From contig JAHDVP010000048.1 of assembly GCA_023384575.1 (NCBI GenBank), positions 1 through 37,992 of the forward strand: a stretch of DNA of 37,992 nt, read 5' to 3'. Source of the stretch: Acidobacteriota bacterium. Lineage in GTDB: Bacteria > Acidobacteriota > Vicinamibacteria > Vicinamibacterales > JAFNAJ01. Under the pieces are notes generated by a model that saw only the letters and a program-made list of their open reading frames with translations, searched no databases and was not told the DNA's origin. The translations under genes and the position numbers were made by a program. This document shows, piece after piece, positions 9,523-17,832 of this stretch (position 1 is the first letter of the stretch; the number at the start of each line of letters is the position of its first letter).

Positions 9523-10026
9523 TCAGTCTGTCTTCGCAGGCGCGGCACCCTCAGCCGGCCGGAACTGGATGAACTCCGTGATCGCGCCTTCCGGCTCACA
9601 GAGGTAGAAAGCCCGGGTGCGCCCGCCGCGCAGGTCCCGGGGGGGCGACATGGCGCGGTATCCCGATGCCATGGCCTGCGCGTAGACGGCGTCGACGTCG
9701 GCCACCTCGAGTGCGAAGTGGCTGTACCCGAGGTCGCATTGCGGTCGCGCGTCGTCGCGGCCCTGCGGTTCGTAGTACTTGAACAACTCGATGCGGTGCG
9801 AACCTAGGCGCAGCATGGCCCAGCGAATGACCGCGCCGGGCAGCCCGACGACCTCTCCGAGTGCCGGTTCCGAGCGACGATCCATCTCGCCCTCCAGCTG
9901 GAAGGGCAGGAATTCGGTGTAGAAGCGCAGGGCTCGCTCGAAGTCCGTGACGCACACCGCCGTGTGGTGCGGCCGCAGCAGCGCGTCCCGAAGCGCTGCG
10001 CGAACCTGGGGTTGCGGTGCCGACAC
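9523..10026 (-). CDS. VOC-superfamily (glyoxalase/dioxygenase fold) protein
   Basis: About 167 residues starting at a GTG one base after the stop of the E1 gene, so translation is probably coupled; no in-frame ATG precedes the conserved N-terminus. Two beta-alpha-beta-beta-beta modules are visible with candidate metal ligands in HHTAVCV, HRIELFKYY, YSHFALEV and ITEFIQF. VOC proteins include glyoxalase I, epimerases and extradiol dioxygenases. Lying between E1 and E2 genes, it could epimerise or isomerise the complex's substrate or handle an aldehyde product. The specific reaction cannot be read from sequence. Confidence 0.75.
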   Translation of the reverse strand: MSAPQPQVRAALRDALLRPHHTAVCVTDFERALRFYTEFLPFQLEGEMDRRSEPALGEVVGLPGAVIRWAMLRLGSHRIELFKYYEPQGRDDARPQCDLGYSHFALEVADVDAVYAQAMASGYRAMSPPRDLRGGRTRAFYLCEPEGAITEFIQFRPAEGAAPAKTD

Positions 10027-10027
10027 C

Positions 10028-12214
10028 TCAGCCACGGCCCCGGCGGCCGTCGACGTGACGCAGCGCGGCCTCCACTTCGTCGACGCCCGCCAGCGCCGCC
10101 CTTTCGAGGACCTTCGACACCACCGGCGATGCCTCCGACCCGGTGACGTGGACGATCTCGTGGTCCAACGCATCGAAGAGCCGGCTCTGAGCATCGCTGA
10201 CGATCCGCGAACCGACCGAGGTGCCGCGCGTCGTCTGCTCGGCCACCAGCAGTGCGTGGGTGCGTCCCACGCTGGCGGCGATCGTGTCCCAGTCCAGGCC
10301 GAGAGGATCGATCGTCCGGAGATCGATGACCTCGGCATCCACGCCGCAGCGCTCCGCAGCCTCGCAAGCCGCCTCGACCATGGTGCCGTAGGCAAGGACG
10401 GTGCACCGCGAGCCGCGTCGCGCGAAGCGCGCCTTCCCGAACGGCACGATGTAGTTCCATTCCTTTGGAACGGGGCCGCTGTTGCGGAACAGTTCCGCGT
10501 ACTCGACGATCAGCACCGGGTCGTCGCACGCGAGCGCCGCATTGAGCAGCCCGATGTAGTCGTACGGACGAGACGGCGCGACGATGCGCCAGCCCGGATA
10601 CAGGGCGAACAGGCCCGCGGCGTCCATCGAGTGCTGGGAGCCGTAGCCCGTGCCCGCAGAGACGCGACTGCGCACCAGCACGCGCACCGGGAAGTCCCCG
10701 CCGAACATGTGACGGACCTTCGCGATCTGGTTGAAGAGCTGGTCCGCCGCGACCAGCGCGAAGTCGGGATACATGATCTCGACGACGGGCCGCATGCCGT
10801 TCAGTGCGGCCCCGAGCGCCATCCCGGTGAAACCATTCTCGCAGATCGGCGTACCGAGCAGGCGATCGGGAAAACGCTCGCCGATGTTCTTCGTTGCTCC
10901 GGCCGTGCCGCCGCGTAGGCGATGGACGTCCTCGCCCAGGATGAAGATCGAGTTGTCGCGCTCCATGTTCAGGAGCATCGCGGCCGACATGACGTCGAGG
11001 AGGCGGGCCGTTTCCAGCTGCTCTGGCGGATGATCCTCAAGTTCGCGGGCAGGAAGGGCCGCGAGCTCCGCGAGGCTCCCGCGAATGCCGCGATCGACTT
11101 CGCGCGGATCCGGCCACAGCTCCGGTCGCACCCGAATCGGCTTGCCCACCGCATCGTGATCGAGCAAGCGTTCGAGCGCGCCGTCGATCAGGCGCCGAGC
11201 ACGGGCCTCGAGTTCGGCGAGACCGGCGGCGTCGAGCACGCCCGACTTGGTCAGCCGCCCCTGGAACAGCGCCAGCGGGTCGCGCGCGTGCCACTTCTCC
11301 TCCTCGGCCTTGTCGCGATAGCCGAAGGCGCTGCCCTTGAGTGCACCGGACTGGTGGAAGAAGCGGTAGGTCTTCGCTTCGAGGAGGACCGGGCCGCGCT
11401 CGGCCTCGATCAGCCGCCGCGCCTCGAGCATCGCCCGGCGAGCCGCCAGGATGTCCATGCCGTCGAACTCGATCCCGGGCACGCCGAGCGAAAGCCCGCG
11501 CGCCGACAAGTTTGAGTCGCGCGTCTGCTCGGACACGTGCGTCGACACCGCGTACAGGTTGTTCTCGATGAAGAAGATCGTCGGGGTCGAGTACAGCGCG
11601 GCGAGATTCATCGCTTCGTAGGCAGCGCCCGTCTGCGTCGCGCCGTCTCCGAAGAAGGCCACCGACAGGTGCGGCCGCCCCTGCATCTTGTCGGCCAGCG
11701 CGTAACCGACCGCGTGCGAGGGATTGCCGCCGACGATCGCGTTGGAGCCGTAAACGCCCGCCTCCGGATAGCGCAGGTGCATCGAACCGCCGCGCCCCCC
11801 GCAATACCCGGGCGTCAGGCCCAGGATCTCGGCGTAGGTGCGGTAGACGACGTCGTGCATCTCGCCCGGCAATTCCTGCTCGAGCGGCGAGTAACCCCGC
11901 GGCCGGACATGGTTCAGCGTCTTGGCGAGAAACTGGTGGTGCATCCGGTGGGTGCCGTTGATCTTGTCGGCCGAGCCGAGGACCGACATCGCGCCGACCG
12001 CAGCCCCTTCCTGGCCGATGCTCGAGTGGGCCGGGCCATGGAGGATGCCGGCGACCGACAGCGTCAGCAGCCGCTCCTCGAAACGACGGATCAGGATCAG
12101 TTGCTCGAACATCGCCAGCAGCTCGGATGCGTCGAGCCCGTCGGCGACATCGGGGCCAGCATCCAGTCGCCACCACGGCGTCTTGGTCTTCAGGGCGATC
12201 AGTTTCGTGGACAT
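10028..12214 (-). CDS. Fused E1 alpha-beta thiamine-diphosphate dehydrogenase (acetoin/2-oxo-acid dehydrogenase type)
   Basis: 728 residues. Residues about 30-360 are an E1-alpha domain with the ThDP motif GDGATQTGAAYEAMN (from 189) ending at the ENN near 217-219. Residues about 405-720 are an E1-beta domain (LGEDV, ENGFTGMALG, the AAYP-like and C-terminal transketolase segments). Separate alpha and beta genes are the norm in acetoin dehydrogenase; here they are one chain. The partner E2-like gene lies in the same operon and is of AcoC type, so cleavage of an alpha-hydroxyketone to an acyl group plus an aldehyde is more likely than pyruvate oxidation, but this is inference. The divergent neighbour is the TRAP/transketolase operon. 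Confidence 0.85.
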   Translation of the reverse strand: MSTKLIALKTKTPWWRLDAGPDVADGLDASELLAMFEQLILIRRFEERLLTLSVAGILHGPAHSSIGQEGAAVGAMSVLGSADKINGTHRMHHQFLAKTLNHVRPRGYSPLEQELPGEMHDVVYRTYAEILGLTPGYCGGRGGSMHLRYPEAGVYGSNAIVGGNPSHAVGYALADKMQGRPHLSVAFFGDGATQTGAAYEAMNLAALYSTPTIFFIENNLYAVSTHVSEQTRDSNLSARGLSLGVPGIEFDGMDILAARRAMLEARRLIEAERGPVLLEAKTYRFFHQSGALKGSAFGYRDKAEEEKWHARDPLALFQGRLTKSGVLDAAGLAELEARARRLIDGALERLLDHDAVGKPIRVRPELWPDPREVDRGIRGSLAELAALPARELEDHPPEQLETARLLDVMSAAMLLNMERDNSIFILGEDVHRLRGGTAGATKNIGERFPDRLLGTPICENGFTGMALGAALNGMRPVVEIMYPDFALVAADQLFNQIAKVRHMFGGDFPVRVLVRSRVSAGTGYGSQHSMDAAGLFALYPGWRIVAPSRPYDYIGLLNAALACDDPVLIVEYAELFRNSGPVPKEWNYIVPFGKARFARRGSRCTVLAYGTMVEAACEAAERCGVDAEVIDLRTIDPLGLDWDTIAASVGRTHALLVAEQTTRGTSVGSRIVSDAQSRLFDALDHEIVHVTGSEASPVVSKVLERAALAGVDEVEAALRHVDGRRGRG

Positions 12215-12470
12215 GAAATGCCTATTTTCGAAAGAGAGGGAGTCGGTTGCCGGCCGGGTCCTGGTGCCGGATCGGCTCGCCGATCTCGCGCCCGGAAGCG
12301 GGAAAGGGACGCAGCGTTGGCCGCAAGAAGGAGCGGTAGATTGAGGTGGAATTCAGTCTTTGCGGCGACCGCACTCCGATGCATCTCGATGGTTCTCCAA
12401 CCTGTGAAAATAACGGTACCACAGACGTATTCTCAATATTTCAGTTGCTTAAAAGAATTATCGGCACATG

Positions 12471-12499
12471 TTGACAGAATAAACGAAACCGGTTTCAAT
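12471..12499 (+). promoter_or_regulatory. Promoter of the TRAP/transketolase operon with LacI-type operator in the spacer
   Basis: A perfect -35 TTGACA (12471-12476), a 17-base spacer and TTCAAT (12494-12499). The 12-bp palindrome GAAACCGGTTTC (12485-12496) occupies the spacer and the first bases of the -10, the classic position for steric repression. The 442-base divergent region 12215-12656 must also hold the minus-strand E1 promoter, which I could not place with confidence. Confidence 0.65.
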
Positions 12500-12656
12500 A
12501 CGAAATCATCTACGCTTGTTGGAGTACCCGCAGGTCCGCCCGCCGCGCCGGTGCATCCGGTGCCGGCCTTGAAGGCGCGCCCGCGTGGCGGTCATGAGTA
12601 TGGGAATGACAACCAGTTCTGGCGATCTCGCAAGACTGGCGGAGTGAGGGGCTTCC

Positions 12657-12893
12657 ATGAGTCTGGATCGCGATGCTGCGCGGCGGAGAGTCCGCTGGTG
12701 CATGCGAACGAGCGGCGCCTTGCTCGCCGTCTACGCCGCCAACGTATTTCTGGGTTTGTACGCGCAGCGGACCCACGCCTCGTGGCCCTGGCTGTTCGGC
12801 AACCTCGGCGAAGCTGTACTAGTCTTCGTGGCCATCGTCCTGTTCGTCTACGCTTTCATGGCCGTCGAGCGCGTCGAGGGGAACGGGTCATAG
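12657..12893 (+). CDS. Small two-helix membrane protein heading the TRAP operon
   Basis: A 78-residue protein preceded by GAGGGG at good spacing, with two hydrophobic segments (about 17-33 and 47-67) and charged ends. It is the first gene after the LacI-controlled promoter and 60 bases before dctP. It is too short for a DctQ subunit, and a complete DctQ follows downstream. I do not recognise a family; an accessory role in the TRAP system is a guess from position. Confidence 0.55.
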   Translation: MSLDRDAARRRVRWCMRTSGALLAVYAANVFLGLYAQRTHASWPWLFGNLGEAVLVFVAIVLFVYAFMAVERVEGNGS

Positions 12894-12953
12894 CCCGGCA
12901 GCAGGGTCGAATCCGCAGGGCGCACGCATTTCATCGGCAAGGGGAGAGTCATC

Positions 12954-14108
12954 ATGTCAAAGCTGGAAGGACGGGCGCCTTCGCTCGAACGTCGTCGTTT
13001 TCTGCACGTGTCGGCCCGCTACGGGTACTCGACCGCGGTGGTTGCTGCCGCGGGTGGGTACCTGTGGAATGACCGTGCGCTGGCGCAGACGGCTGCCGAC
13101 GAGGAAGCGAAGGAGCGCGGTGCGAAATACCGGATGATTTTCGCGACTGAGCAGCGCATCGAGGATTCGGTTCGCTACCCGGTGATGCAGGCCGAGTTGA
13201 AGCAGAACGTCGAGGCGGCGACGAAGAATCAGATCTTCGTCAAGCTGTTTCCGGCCGGCCAGCTTGGCATGGGCGCCCAGTTGGCCCAGAAGGTCCAGGC
13301 CGGTACGTTGCAGGGCTGCTCGACGTCGCTGTCGAACCTCTCGCCCTACGCTCCAGCGGTCGACCTGGTCAATATACCGTTCTGGTGCGGCCGCAATCAG
13401 CAATTCGCGAATCTCGTGACCAGCAAGGCGTGGAACGACGAGATCACGCCGAAGGTGGCCGAGCGCGGCTACAAGCCCATGTTCTACTTCACGGCCGACG
13501 CGCGGACGATCGCGGTGCGCAAGGGCTTCCCGCACGTCATCAAGACGCCGGCGGACATGAAGGGCATGAAGATGCGCGTGCCGCCTTCGCAGCTCCTGCA
13601 GACTTTCTACCGCCTGGCCGGCGCGAATCCGACCGTGGTGCCCTGGGGAGAGACGGCAACCGCCATGAAGCAGGGCGTCGCCGACGGGCTGGACCCGGCG
13701 GTCACCGCACTGTCAGTCTATGGATTTCACGACCTGCTCGCCTGGGTGACCTTTGTGCAAAGCGTACCGGACGCGCAGATGTTTGCGGCCAATTCGGGCT
13801 GGTACCGCTCGCTGTCGGCGGACGTACGTGCCGCGTTCGACGACGCCTGCGCGAAGACCGTTCAGCAGGCGTTCGCTCAACTCGAGGTGGCCCGCGGAAA
13901 TGCGGTGACCCGGATGCGCGAGAACGGCGCCCAGTTCTACGTACCGATGGCAGCCGAGTACCAGCAATGGATCGAAGCCTGCGGTCCGCAGCGCAAGGAG
14001 TGGGACGACTTCAAACTGAAGCTGGTCGGCTCGCCTGCGGCTTTCGACAAGCTGATGGAAGCCGCCAATACCCAAGGTCCGATCACGGTGGCCGATCCCA
14101 AGATCTGA
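12954..14108 (+). CDS. dctP: TRAP transporter solute-binding protein, DctP family, with Tat signal
   Basis: 384 residues; the ATG follows AGGGGAGAG. The N-terminus has a good twin-arginine motif (ERRRFLHV), a hydrophobic core and an ALAQ cleavage site, indicating Tat export of a folded protein. The mature chain shares segments with the paralogue at 6055 (QKVQAGT, NIPFWCG, GMKMRVPPS with the ligand-binding arginine, WIEACG). With DctQ and DctM next to it, it forms a complete TRAP transporter, a class that imports carboxylates and sulfonates using the sodium gradient. In this context a C3 sulfonate or related acid is a plausible ligand. Confidence 0.9.
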   Translation: MSKLEGRAPSLERRRFLHVSARYGYSTAVVAAAGGYLWNDRALAQTAADEEAKERGAKYRMIFATEQRIEDSVRYPVMQAELKQNVEAATKNQIFVKLFPAGQLGMGAQLAQKVQAGTLQGCSTSLSNLSPYAPAVDLVNIPFWCGRNQQFANLVTSKAWNDEITPKVAERGYKPMFYFTADARTIAVRKGFPHVIKTPADMKGMKMRVPPSQLLQTFYRLAGANPTVVPWGETATAMKQGVADGLDPAVTALSVYGFHDLLAWVTFVQSVPDAQMFAANSGWYRSLSADVRAAFDDACAKTVQQAFAQLEVARGNAVTRMRENGAQFYVPMAAEYQQWIEACGPQRKEWDDFKLKLVGSPAAFDKLMEAANTQGPITVADPKI

Positions 14109-14119
14109 TCCCAAGATCT
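14094..14119 (+). repeat. 13-bp tandem duplication over the dctP stop codon
   Basis: GATCCCAAGATCT occurs twice head-to-tail (14094-14106, 14107-14119), followed by a partial third copy (GATCC). The stop codon TGA begins at the last base of the first unit, so the duplication changes only the 3' untranslated part. It is probably replication slippage. Confidence 0.7.
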
Positions 14120-14189
14120 GATCCGTCAGCGGGGTCCGCGGCGGGAGTCGCCGGACCTCATTCCGAATTCCGGCCCGGGCATATCTCCA

Positions 14190-14708
14190 ATGAAGAGACT
14201 GCTGCACGCGCTCGACGATAACGCCGAGCGCTACCTGATGCTCACCTGCTACTGCTTCATCGTGTTCGTGATCGTGCAGGAAGTCATCCGGCGTTTCGTG
14301 CTGAACTACTCGAGCTCATGGGCGGAGGAGCTGGCCCGATACGCATTCATCTACATGGGATGGATCGGTGCATCGTCGGCGGTCAAGGAGCGCGCACACA
14401 TCCGTTTCGACGTGCTGTTCACGCGCCTGCCGGCGCGCCTGCATGGCTACCTCTACATCTTCATCGAGCTGTGCACCCTCGTCCTGGCCTGCATCGTGCT
14501 CTACTGGTCGATGCACACCATCGAGCAACTGCTGCGGTTCGGCGGCACGACACCGGTGTTGCGCGTCAACAAGGCGTGGTTCGAAATGGCAGTCCCGATC
14601 GGCTTCGTACTGATCATCGTCCGGATCATCCAGTCCCTGAAGCGTGACATCGCGGACATACGCGCGGGGCGCCCTGCCTTCGAGGGTAAGGCCATGTTCG
14701 AGGAATGA
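14190..14708 (+). CDS. dctQ: TRAP transporter small membrane subunit DctQ
   Basis: 172 residues with four hydrophobic helices (about 17-33, 49-65, 88-110, 132-150) and the DctQ signature WAEELARYAFIYMGWIGA followed by a charged KERAHIRFD loop. It sits 81 bases after dctP and 12 bases before dctM. It forms the inner-membrane complex with DctM and receives substrate from the DctP protein. A second, orphan DctP at 6055 may use the same pair. Confidence 0.92.
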   Translation: MKRLLHALDDNAERYLMLTCYCFIVFVIVQEVIRRFVLNYSSSWAEELARYAFIYMGWIGASSAVKERAHIRFDVLFTRLPARLHGYLYIFIELCTLVLACIVLYWSMHTIEQLLRFGGTTPVLRVNKAWFEMAVPIGFVLIIVRIIQSLKRDIADIRAGRPAFEGKAMFEE

Positions 14709-14720
14709 CGGAGTCCACAC

Positions 14721-15989
14721 ATGGCCGTGCCATTGTCGCTGCTGTTCATCGTCGTCCTGCTGGTCATCGGCGTGCCTTTCTGGGTCTCGCTGGGCCTCGG
14801 TACCGTTGTCTTGCTGACGTCGACGGATGCCCTCCCGTTGACCTTGGTCGGCGAGGCGCTGTTCGAGGGCGTCGACTCGTTCGCGTTGATCGCGATTCCG
14901 CTCTTCGTCCTGACCGGTGACATCATGGTGCGCTCCGGCTTGGCATACCGCCTGCTCGACTTCGCGGAGGCCAGTTTCGGAACCTGGCGCTCCGGATTCG
15001 GAACGTCGACCGTGGCCGGCTGCGGTCTGTTCGCGTGCATCTCGGGCTCGGACGCGGCCGACGCGGCCGCGATCGGCCGGATCACGATGGACCGGCTGGT
15101 GCTGAAGGGTTATCCGAAGGACTACGCCTGCGCTCTCGTCGCCTCGGGGGCCTGCACCGGCATCCTGATTCCCCCGTCGATTGCGTACATCATCATCGGT
15201 CTGGTCCTGGGCATCTCTTCGGCGACGCTCTTCATCGCTGCGTTCGTGCCGGGAATGATGGTGCTGGCTGCCGTCGTCCTGACCAACGTGATCGTGAACC
15301 GGTACAACCGGTTCGAGAACACACAGGGCAGTTTCTCCTGGGCCCGGTGGTTCAAGGCACTGAACGACGCGAAGTGGGCTCTGTCGATCCCGGTGCTCAT
15401 CCTCGGCGGTATTTATACCGGTGTCTTTACCCCGACGGAGTCTGCTGCCGTCGCCGTCGCGGTCTCATTGGGCATCGGCATGCTGCAGAAGCAGATCAGG
15501 CTGAAGGACTTCTCCAGCATGCTGGGTACCAGTGCCCGCGTGTGCGGCGTCGTGCTCCCGATCATCGCCGTCGCGCTGCTGTTCGCGCAGGCACTTACGG
15601 TGGTCGGCGTGCCGCAGCAATTCGTCGAATGGGTGCTGTCCTTCGGCACCGACCGCAATACGGTCATCTTCCTGATGCTCGTCGTCTGGGTGGTATCCGG
15701 AATGTTCATGGAGACCGGACCGAACATCGTCGTGCTCGGGCCGCTGATGTATCCGCTCTCGCAGCAGATCGGAATGGATCCGATCCACTTCTGTGTGTTC
15801 ATGATCACGACGCTCGGGCTCGGGTTCATCACTCCGCCGTTCGGCCTGAACCTGTTCGTCATGTCCGGCCTCACCCGCACCCCGCTCGGCGCGATCGCGC
15901 GGCGGGCATTTCCCTTCGTCATCGCGATGCTGGTCGTCTCGGCCGTCATCGGCTACGTTCCGATCCTGTCCACTTTCGCCGTACGTTGA
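14721..15989 (+). CDS. dctM: TRAP transporter large membrane subunit DctM
   Basis: 422 residues, a normal length for DctM, with about 12 membrane segments. Family segments include PLFVLTGDIM, GCGLFACISGSDAADAAAIG, GILIPPS, the second re-entrant region GMFMETGPNI and GFITPPFGLNLF. It catalyses sodium-driven uptake of the ligand delivered by DctP. The transketolase gene starts two bases after its stop, so transport and metabolism are tightly co-expressed. Confidence 0.93.
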   Translation: MAVPLSLLFIVVLLVIGVPFWVSLGLGTVVLLTSTDALPLTLVGEALFEGVDSFALIAIPLFVLTGDIMVRSGLAYRLLDFAEASFGTWRSGFGTSTVAGCGLFACISGSDAADAAAIGRITMDRLVLKGYPKDYACALVASGACTGILIPPSIAYIIIGLVLGISSATLFIAAFVPGMMVLAAVVLTNVIVNRYNRFENTQGSFSWARWFKALNDAKWALSIPVLILGGIYTGVFTPTESAAVAVAVSLGIGMLQKQIRLKDFSSMLGTSARVCGVVLPIIAVALLFAQALTVVGVPQQFVEWVLSFGTDRNTVIFLMLVVWVVSGMFMETGPNIVVLGPLMYPLSQQIGMDPIHFCVFMITTLGLGFITPPFGLNLFVMSGLTRTPLGAIARRAFPFVIAMLVVSAVIGYVPILSTFAVR

Positions 15990-15991
15990 CC

Positions 15992-16834
15992 ATGAACTTC
16001 CCCGCTACCGTAGATCGCTCCTCCCCGGACCTCGCGGCTGTCGAGGCTCTCGCAACACGGCTGCGCCGCCACGTGGTTCAGATGGTCGCGCGTCTGGGGC
16101 AGGGATATGTTGCCCAGGGACTGGGTGCCGCAGACGTGTTTGCGGCCCTTTTCGGCGGTGAACTGCGCCTGCGGGGCGGTAACCCCCGCTGGAACGGGCG
16201 CGACCGGTTCATTCTCTCCGCCTCGCACAATTCGGCGCTGTTTCACGCAGCCTTTGCCGAGGCCGGCCTCATGCCGATCGAGGCGCTCGCGAGTTACTGC
16301 GTCGACGGCTCTCCCTGCGAACTCAACGTGTCGGAGCGGCTTCCAGGGGTGGAGGGCACCTTCGGTTCGCTCGGCCAAGGACTTTCGGTGGCTGTCGGAA
16401 TGGCGCTCGCCGGAAAGCTCGACGGGTCGCCATGGCGCGTCTACGTGGTCCTGGGAGACGGCGAACTCCAGGAAGGTCAGGTCTGGGAGGCCACGATGTC
16501 CGCCGCGACGCATCGACTGGACAACCTCTGCATGATCATCGACTGGAACGAGATGCAGGTCGAAGGTCACGTCGACAAGGTGCATCGAATGGCGCCGGTG
16601 CTTGCAAAATTCGAAGCATTCGGCTGGCGCGGGATCGAAGTCGACGGGCATAACCTGTCCGAGATCTTTTCCGCGCTGGCGGCAGCACGCACGACGATGG
16701 ACCGGCCGACGGTCATTCTCGCGCATACGAAGGTCGGCATGGGTGTGCCGGCGCTGGAAGGCGTGCGTAGCCACAACATGCGATTGCCCCCAGACGTCGC
16801 CCAGCGGGCACTTGCAGAGCTGGGGGTGCAATGA
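15992..16834 (+). CDS. Transketolase N-terminal (ThDP-binding) subunit
   Basis: 280 residues forming only the N-terminal third of transketolase. The ATG at 15992 is two bases after the dctM stop. The diphosphate motif GDGELQEGQVWEA (155-167) with N186 (DWNEMQVEG) binds ThDP and Mg. The substrate-site segment usually written LSKGH is LSASH here (76-80), a noticeable change. The C-terminal subunit follows with an ATGA overlap, so the two form a split, heteromeric transketolase. Split transketolases occur in specialised catabolic pathways, including the SqwGH enzyme of sulfoquinovose breakdown. Substrates are unknown; a ketol transfer between the pathway compound and a sugar phosphate is expected. 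Confidence 0.88.
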   Translation: MNFPATVDRSSPDLAAVEALATRLRRHVVQMVARLGQGYVAQGLGAADVFAALFGGELRLRGGNPRWNGRDRFILSASHNSALFHAAFAEAGLMPIEALASYCVDGSPCELNVSERLPGVEGTFGSLGQGLSVAVGMALAGKLDGSPWRVYVVLGDGELQEGQVWEATMSAATHRLDNLCMIIDWNEMQVEGHVDKVHRMAPVLAKFEAFGWRGIEVDGHNLSEIFSALAAARTTMDRPTVILAHTKVGMGVPALEGVRSHNMRLPPDVAQRALAELGVQ

Positions 16835-17832
16835 GCACGCCATCGCTGGACGCCGATTTTACCGGCACAAACGTTCAGACTGCGCAGGGCCCCGGCGGAC
16901 CAGTGCCGCGCCTGTACGGCGAGGCGCTGCTCGGGCTCGCGCGTGACGACCCGCGAATTGTCTGCCTGGTCGCAGATCTTTCTCCTGCGACCGAGACGGA
17001 CCTGTTCAGGGACAGCCTGCCCGCTCGATTCTTCAATCTCGGGATTGCCGAGGCGAACATGATCGGCGTGGCCGGGGGGCTGGCGCGCTGCGGTCGCCGG
17101 CCATGGGTTCACACATTCGGGGTCTTCGCCACGCGCCGCTGTTATGACCAGGTTGCGATGCAGGTCGCCTACCCGCGGCTCGATGTGAAGATCGTCGGAT
17201 TCCTCCCCGGCCTCACGACGCTGCTCGGCGTCAGCCACCAGGCCATCGACGACGTCGCATTGATGAGAGCGCTTCCGAACATGACGATTCTCGAGCCCGG
17301 GAGCGCCGATGGGATCGGAGAGTGCCTGCGCGAGGCAAATGCGATCGGCGGCCCCGTCTATCTGAGGATGCGCCGGCTCGATCCGGGCGAGGACGGCTCA
17401 CCGTTACCCGTTGTCTCCACCGCAGGAGCGCTCTCCGTAATTCGTGAGGGTTCGGGCCCGGTGGTTTTCGCCTCGGGCATGATGGTTCGAACTGCCCTGG
17501 ATGCAGCGGAACGAATCGCCGCGCAGGGTGTTTCAACGCGGGTGATCGACGTACGGCGAATCAAGCCGCTACCCGCCGAGCCGATTGTCGAGGCTGCGCG
17601 GCAGGCGGGTGCCGTGGTCGTCGCCGAGAATCATTCGATCGTTGGCGGCCTCGGCTCTGCCATTGCGGAAGTACTGATGGAAGCGGGTGTTCGCTGTGCG
17701 TTCGAGCGGATCGGGGTCCGAGACACGTTTGCCGAGGGCGGTTCCACGGCCTACCTGTTCGATCGCTACGGCCTGTCGGAAGAGGCGGTTGCGGCAGCCG
17801 TCCGGAGTGTTGCACGGAGGGCGGCCCGATGA
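16831..17832 (+). CDS. Transketolase C-terminal (pyrimidine-binding) subunit
   Basis: 333 residues with the ThDP pyrimidine domain (catalytic Glu74 in NLGIAEANM; GVSHQAIDDVALMRALPNM at about 133-151) and the C-terminal transketolase domain. It overlaps the N-terminal subunit gene by four bases (ATGA) and the next dehydrogenase gene by four bases. Together with the upstream subunit it makes one active enzyme. The HQAIDD segment is standard for this branch, so the altered LSASH in the partner is the main substrate-site clue. Confidence 0.9.
   Translation: MSTPSLDADFTGTNVQTAQGPGGPVPRLYGEALLGLARDDPRIVCLVADLSPATETDLFRDSLPARFFNLGIAEANMIGVAGGLARCGRRPWVHTFGVFATRRCYDQVAMQVAYPRLDVKIVGFLPGLTTLLGVSHQAIDDVALMRALPNMTILEPGSADGIGECLREANAIGGPVYLRMRRLDPGEDGSPLPVVSTAGALSVIREGSGPVVFASGMMVRTALDAAERIAAQGVSTRVIDVRRIKPLPAEPIVEAARQAGAVVVAENHSIVGGLGSAIAEVLMEAGVRCAFERIGVRDTFAEGGSTAYLFDRYGLSEEAVAAAVRSVARRAAR

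Noticed and set aside
15035-16834. 599-codon frame reading through dctM into the transketolase gene
   Set aside because: The first half is an out-of-frame reading of dctM. Only the part from ATG 15992 is a real transketolase subunit.
15992-17832. Housekeeping transketolase or DXP synthase
   Set aside because: It is split into two subunits, embedded in a TRAP operon and has an altered LSASH site, so a specialised catabolic role is more likely.
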